Below, one piece after another: positions 63,247-64,000 of a DNA stretch of 64,000 bases. The position numbers were made by a program, and so were the translations under genes. Under the pieces are notes generated by a model. The model worked only from the letters and a program-made list of their open reading frames with translations. It was not told the DNA's origin and searched no databases. Each line of letters opens with the position of its first letter. Within the stretch, counting starts at the first letter, position 1. Source of the DNA: Tsukamurella paurometabola DSM 20162 (GTDB lineage Bacteria > Actinomycetota > Actinomycetes > Mycobacteriales > Mycobacteriaceae); the NCBI RefSeq assembly GCF_000092225.1, contig NC_014158.1, positions 1,178,001-1,242,000 on the forward strand, read 5' to 3'.

Positions 63247-63870
63247 ATGGCCTTCTCCACACCGCTGCGGCCGGTCACCCTGACCGGCCACCTGGTCACC
63301 CTCGCACCGCTCTCGCACGACCACTACGACGGTCTGATCGACGCGCTCGAGGACGGTCGGATGTGGGACCGCTGGTACACCTCGGTGCCGGCCCCCTCCG
63401 GCCTGAAGGCCGAGATCGACCGCCGCCTCGATCTACAGCAGCAGGGCCAGATGATCCCGTTCACCGCCATCGACACCGAGGGCCGCGTGCTCGGTATGAC
63501 GACGTACTACGACATCGACCCCGACGTGCCGCGCATGGAGATCGGCTACACCTGGAACCGGGCCTCCGCGCACGGCACGGGCACGAACGCCGAATCCAAA
63601 CTGCTGCTCCTGCAGCACGCCTTCGAGACGCTGGGCTGCGAATGCATCGGCCTGCGCACGCAGTGGGTGAACACCCAGTCGCGGGAGGCGATCGCCCGGC
63701 TCGGCGCCAAACAAGACGGGGTGCTGCGCAGCAACAAGCGCTACCGCAACGGCGCTCTGCTCGATGCGGTGCTCTTCTCCATCCTGCGCCACGAATGGCC
63801 GGCCGTGCAGGCACACCTGCGGCACCGTCTGCGCCATCGGCACGAGGCGTACCGCGTCGTGGCGGAGTAG
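63247..63870 (+). CDS. GNAT-family N-acetyltransferase (RimJ-like)
   Basis: 207 residues. The opening VTLTGHLVTLAPLSHDHYDGL, then MEIGYTWNRASAHGTGTNAESKLLLLQHAFE (split here: MEIGYTWNRAS, then GTGTNAESKLLLLQHAFE) is the acetyl-CoA region, and VNTQSREAIARLGAKQDGVLR carries the conserved Asn. It resembles protein N-acetyltransferases and aminoglycoside-type relatives. It is transcribed with or right after the thioesterase. Confidence 0.9.
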   Translation: MAFSTPLRPVTLTGHLVTLAPLSHDHYDGLIDALEDGRMWDRWYTSVPAPSGLKAEIDRRLDLQQQGQMIPFTAIDTEGRVLGMTTYYDIDPDVPRMEIGYTWNRASAHGTGTNAESKLLLLQHAFETLGCECIGLRTQWVNTQSREAIARLGAKQDGVLRSNKRYRNGALLDAVLFSILRHEWPAVQAHLRHRLRHRHEAYRVVAE

Positions 63871-63872
63871 TC

Positions 63873-64000
63873 GTGCCCCGTCCCCGGTCCGCCGCGCACG
63901 GGCTCTGGCGGCCCGGACTCGGGCTGGCGCTGTGGTTCACCGACGACCTCGGTGAGCCGACCGCCGAACCCGACCCGGCCGTCATGCCTGCGCCCGTCGC
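63873..64000 (+). CDS. Partial gene at the window edge, possibly SNF2-type helicase
   Basis: Starts with GTG two bases after the GNAT stop and runs off the window. The 42 residues include HGLWRPGLGLALWFTDDLGEP. Actinobacterial SNF2/DEAD helicases often open with a similar HG-W-P-G-L-LW phrase, but this is memory of a weak pattern, not a proof. No domain is visible in the part available. Confidence 0.4.
   Translation, partial: MPRPRSAAHGLWRPGLGLALWFTDDLGEPTAEPDPAVMPAPV

Overview
This 64 kb window is high-G+C actinobacterial chromosome from a mycolic-acid lineage (Mycobacteriales). Tsukamurella is my best guess and Gordonia or Williamsia are possible; the genus is inferred. The evidence is gene content and order. 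Blocks match the Mycobacterium tuberculosis gene orders I remember: fdxC-dapC; dapD/dapE-LOG-fadD6-folP2-gpgS-DUF3117-glgM/glgC; whiB2/fbiA-fbiB with DUF3499-manB-tobH-manA-sahH; the Rv1231c-Rv1234 group with lpqY-sugABC-corA; and kgd with the Rv1249c-like gene. GTG starts, 4-nt overlaps and leaderless starts (TANNNT, then 6-7 nt, then the start codon) are everywhere.

Layout. 1-9.2 kb: 3' part of fbiC (F420), a nucleoside permease, ferredoxin, dapC, a four-gene MNIO/DUF692 cassette with two membrane-anchored Cys-rich peptides (5822-7729), and dapD. 9.3-17.2 kb: mgtE, dapE, two LOG-family genes, fadD6, folP2-like, gpgS and a small membrane protein. 17.2-21.7 kb: double-MerR regulator with an erythromycin-esterase-like gene, then a reductase/TetR cassette bracketed by an 89-bp direct repeat, a DivIVA-like gene and DUF3117. 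21.7-25.2 kb: rRNA methyltransferase and the divergent glgM/glgC pair. 25.2-29.6 kb: accessory segment with a low-G+C radical SAM gene, a LysE-type exporter, a broken allophanate-hydrolase-like gene, a GNAT and an SDR. 29.6-41.7 kb: nudix-fbiB-fbiA, whiB2, the mannose-activation operon, an amino-acid permease and sahH. 41.7-55.3 kb: membrane/CBS genes, an AurF-like diiron gene with TetR, the LpqY-SugABC trehalose importer, a metallophosphoesterase/ParB-like pair, a SUFU-domain gene and corA. 55.4-64 kb: lipoprotein, SDR/TetR pair, kgd, an Rv1249c-like gene, thioesterase, GNAT and the start of a partial gene.

How the genes work together: fbiA, fbiB and fbiC make coenzyme F420. dapC, dapD and dapE carry the succinylase route to diaminopimelate. 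GlgC, GlgM and GpgS feed alpha-glucan and methylglucose lipopolysaccharide, while LpqY-SugABC recovers trehalose. ManB and ManA supply mannose phosphates for mannolipids. Kgd and SahH are central metabolism.

The most interesting material is the MNIO-peptide cassette at 5822-7729, which looks like a RiPP pathway whose Cys-rich substrates stay in the membrane. Second is the foreign radical SAM plus LysE pair at 25391-27600, with an unusual Cys motif. No tRNA, rRNA, CRISPR array or intact insertion sequence was seen.
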